From Chloroflexota bacterium (GTDB lineage Bacteria > Chloroflexota > Limnocylindria > Limnocylindrales > CSP1-4): a stretch of DNA of 14,839 nucleotides. How positions within the stretch are numbered: position 1 is the first letter of the stretch; the number at the start of each line of letters is the position of its first letter. Positions 13,376 through 14,839 of this stretch are shown one piece after another. The position numbers and the translations under genes were made by a program. The stretch spans positions 1 through 14,839 of the forward strand of contig JAGDMV010000043.1 of the NCBI GenBank assembly GCA_017860675.1, given 5' to 3'. The notes under the pieces were generated by a model. The model was given only the letters and a program-made list of their open reading frames with translations. It did not search any database and was not told the origin of the DNA.

Positions 13376-14839
13376 GCGGTCCCGCGCCCAGCTCCATCGC
13401 CGAGCTGCTGGCAGCAGCCGAGCCGGCCGGGCCGCGGGCGCTGGGCGGCCTGCTCGACCGTCTCGAGGCGGCAGGCCTCCTTCGGAGCGTGGCCGACCCG
13501 ACCGAACCGCCGGAGGTGGCGCGACTTCGGGCGATCCCTGTTTCCGGGATTGCCGAGAGCTCGCGTGCCGCCGAGCCGTGGTCGCTGTTCTCGGCCCTGC
13601 GCGGCGACCACCTGGACGGGCACGACTTCCTGGCCGCCGCTGGCGCTGCCGGCGCGACCGTCGCCCTCGTCGAGGAATCGCGGCCCGGCGTACCGCTTGT
13701 GCAGGTCGTGGTGGCCGATGGCAGGCGGGCGCTCGCCGAGGCCGCCTGCTGGTGGTACGGCGACCCGTCGGCCCGCGTCGGGGTCGTGGGGATCACCGGC
13801 ACGGACGGCAAGACCATCACCTCATACCTGGCGGTCGCGGGCCTCGAGGCGGCGGGGCTGCCGGCCGGCATGACCGGCACGACCGCGATCAGGGTCGGCG
13901 GCCGGACCGAGCCGAACCCGGAGCACGTGACGACGCCGTCCGCCCCGCGCCTGCAGCGCGCGCTGGCGGCGATGGCCGCGGCCGGCGACGCGGTCGCCGT
14001 CGTCGAGACCAGCTCCCACGGGCTGGCCCAGGAGCGGGTCGGCGGCACCGCCTACGACGCGGCGATCCTGACCAACCTGACCCACGAGCACCTCGAGTTC
14101 CATGGCACGTTCGAGGCCTACCGCGCGGCCAAGCTCTCGCTCTTCGAGCGCCTCGGGGCCGCCGGTCCAGCCAAGCCGCGGCCGTTCCCGCGGCTCGCGG
14201 TGATCAACGCCGACGACCCGGCGGCGCCGCTGTTCGTGGCCGCCGCCCGATCGGCCGAGGCGACGGTCGTGCGCTACGGGCTCGGCTCGACCGCCGAGGT
14301 GCGCATCCGGTCCATCGACGATGACGGCCGGCGCCTCCGGCTCGTCCTGGCGACGCCCGGCCGCGAGATCCGCCTCAAGCTCCGGCTGTCGGGCCGCTTC
14401 AACGCCCACAACGCGGCCGCGGTCGTCGCCCTGGGTGCAGGCTGGGGCCTCGATCTCAGCGCCGTCGGCGCCGGGCTGGAGACGGTGGACCACGTGCCCG
14501 GCCGCATGGAGTGGGTCGACGCGGGCCAGCCGTTCGGGGTGGTGGTCGACTACGCCCATTCGCCAGCTGCCCTTGCCGCCGTCCTCGACCTGCTCGGCCC
14601 TGCCGCCCGCGCGCGCGGTGGCGGGCTGATCGCCGTCTTCGGTTCCGCCGGCGAGCGGGACGTGACCAAGCGTCCCCTCATGGGCCAGGTCGCGGCCGAG
14701 CGCTGTCGCCTCGTGGTCCTCACCGACGAGGACCCCCGGGCCGAGGACCGCTGGGCGATCCTCGAGCAGATCGCCGCCGGCGCGGAGGCCGCCGGGCTTC
14801 GCCGCGGCTTGGGCCTCCTCCTCGTGCCCGACCGGCGCC
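13372..14839 (+). CDS. murE: UDP-N-acetylmuramyl-tripeptide synthetase MurE (3' end outside window)
   Basis: The frame is open from GTG 13372 to the window end (489 full codons, no stop), so the gene is 3' truncated by the window. MurE adds the third, diamino residue to UDP-MurNAc-L-Ala-D-Glu. The N-terminal domain shows 'LFSALRGDHLDGHDF'. The ATP-binding loop is GITGTDGKT with K147. 'VVETSSHGLAQERVGG' and 'LTNLTHEHLEFHGT' are Mur ligase centre motifs, and K254 in YRAAKLSLF is the expected carbamylated lysine. 'GRFNAHNAAA' and 'VDYAHSPAAL' follow. The stretch DEDPRAED has E453-D454-P455-R456 where meso-DAP-adding MurE has DNPR. The start overlaps the second FemAB-like gene as GTGA. DGH-F and the SSH motif favour MurE over MurF or MurT. 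The C-terminal end is missing. Confidence 0.92.
   Translation, partial: MSGPAPSSIAELLAAAEPAGPRALGGLLDRLEAAGLLRSVADPTEPPEVARLRAIPVSGIAESSRAAEPWSLFSALRGDHLDGHDFLAAAGAAGATVALVEESRPGVPLVQVVVADGRRALAEAACWWYGDPSARVGVVGITGTDGKTITSYLAVAGLEAAGLPAGMTGTTAIRVGGRTEPNPEHVTTPSAPRLQRALAAMAAAGDAVAVVETSSHGLAQERVGGTAYDAAILTNLTHEHLEFHGTFEAYRAAKLSLFERLGAAGPAKPRPFPRLAVINADDPAAPLFVAAARSAEATVVRYGLGSTAEVRIRSIDDDGRRLRLVLATPGREIRLKLRLSGRFNAHNAAAVVALGAGWGLDLSAVGAGLETVDHVPGRMEWVDAGQPFGVVVDYAHSPAALAAVLDLLGPAARARGGGLIAVFGSAGERDVTKRPLMGQVAAERCRLVVLTDEDPRAEDRWAILEQIAAGAEAAGLRRGLGLLLVPDRR

Noticed and set aside
13550..14629. Short + and - frames in the last kilobase
   Set aside because: They are shadows of murE, whose own frame is open from 13372 to the end of the window and carries all Mur ligase motifs.

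Overview
This window is a very GC-rich stretch of a bacterial chromosome (about 70% GC by eye, not counted). It carries ten complete or partial housekeeping-type genes, all on the + strand, plus a partial gene at each end. GTG starts predominate: seven of the ten visible starts are GTG. Intergenic DNA is minimal and several start codons lie directly downstream of -10-like hexamers. This style, together with the protein content (NfeD/stomatin pair, receiver-CpaE fusion, tandem FemAB-like proteins between murJ and murE), suggests an uncultured-type high-GC member of the Chloroflexota, or less likely an actinobacterium. That placement is inference from protein flavour; no rRNA marker is present.

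Layout. (1) Positions 1-1601: the C-terminal part of an NfeD-family membrane protein, then an SPFH/stomatin-like protein, the classic membrane-microdomain pair. A hairpin at 1613-1640 separates them from (2) 1735-2910, a response-regulator receiver domain fused to a CpaE/TadZ/MinD-like ATPase, with no pilus genes nearby. (3) 3020-6051: comM (yifB) and dprA, overlapping by 4 nt. Both act on incoming single-stranded DNA in natural transformation. (4) 6063-9502: topA (topoisomerase I) and a XerC/D tyrosine recombinase, overlapping by 4 nt; topA begins a few bases after a promoter-like element that includes the dprA stop codon. (5) 9499-14839: murJ (lipid II flippase), two different FemAB/FemX-like aminoacyltransferases and murE (UDP-MurNAc-tripeptide synthetase, cut by the window end), each overlapping the next by 4 nt.

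From 4651 to 13375 six gene junctions use a 4-nt GTGA or ATGA overlap, so comM-dprA and topA-xerC-murJ-fem-fem-murE look like translationally coupled units. Working together, the first set handles DNA uptake and recombination, the second DNA topology and chromosome resolution, and the last lipid II synthesis, branching and export. The pair of FemAB-like genes and a MurE motif that departs from the DAP-type consensus suggest a peptidoglycan with a non-DAP diamino acid and an interpeptide bridge.

No tRNA, rRNA, CRISPR array, insertion sequence or phage element was seen. I found no clearly new biological system. The most notable points are leaderless-type starts, the receiver-CpaE orphan, the MurE and MurJ motif departures, and an apparent internal shortening of the first FemAB-like protein.
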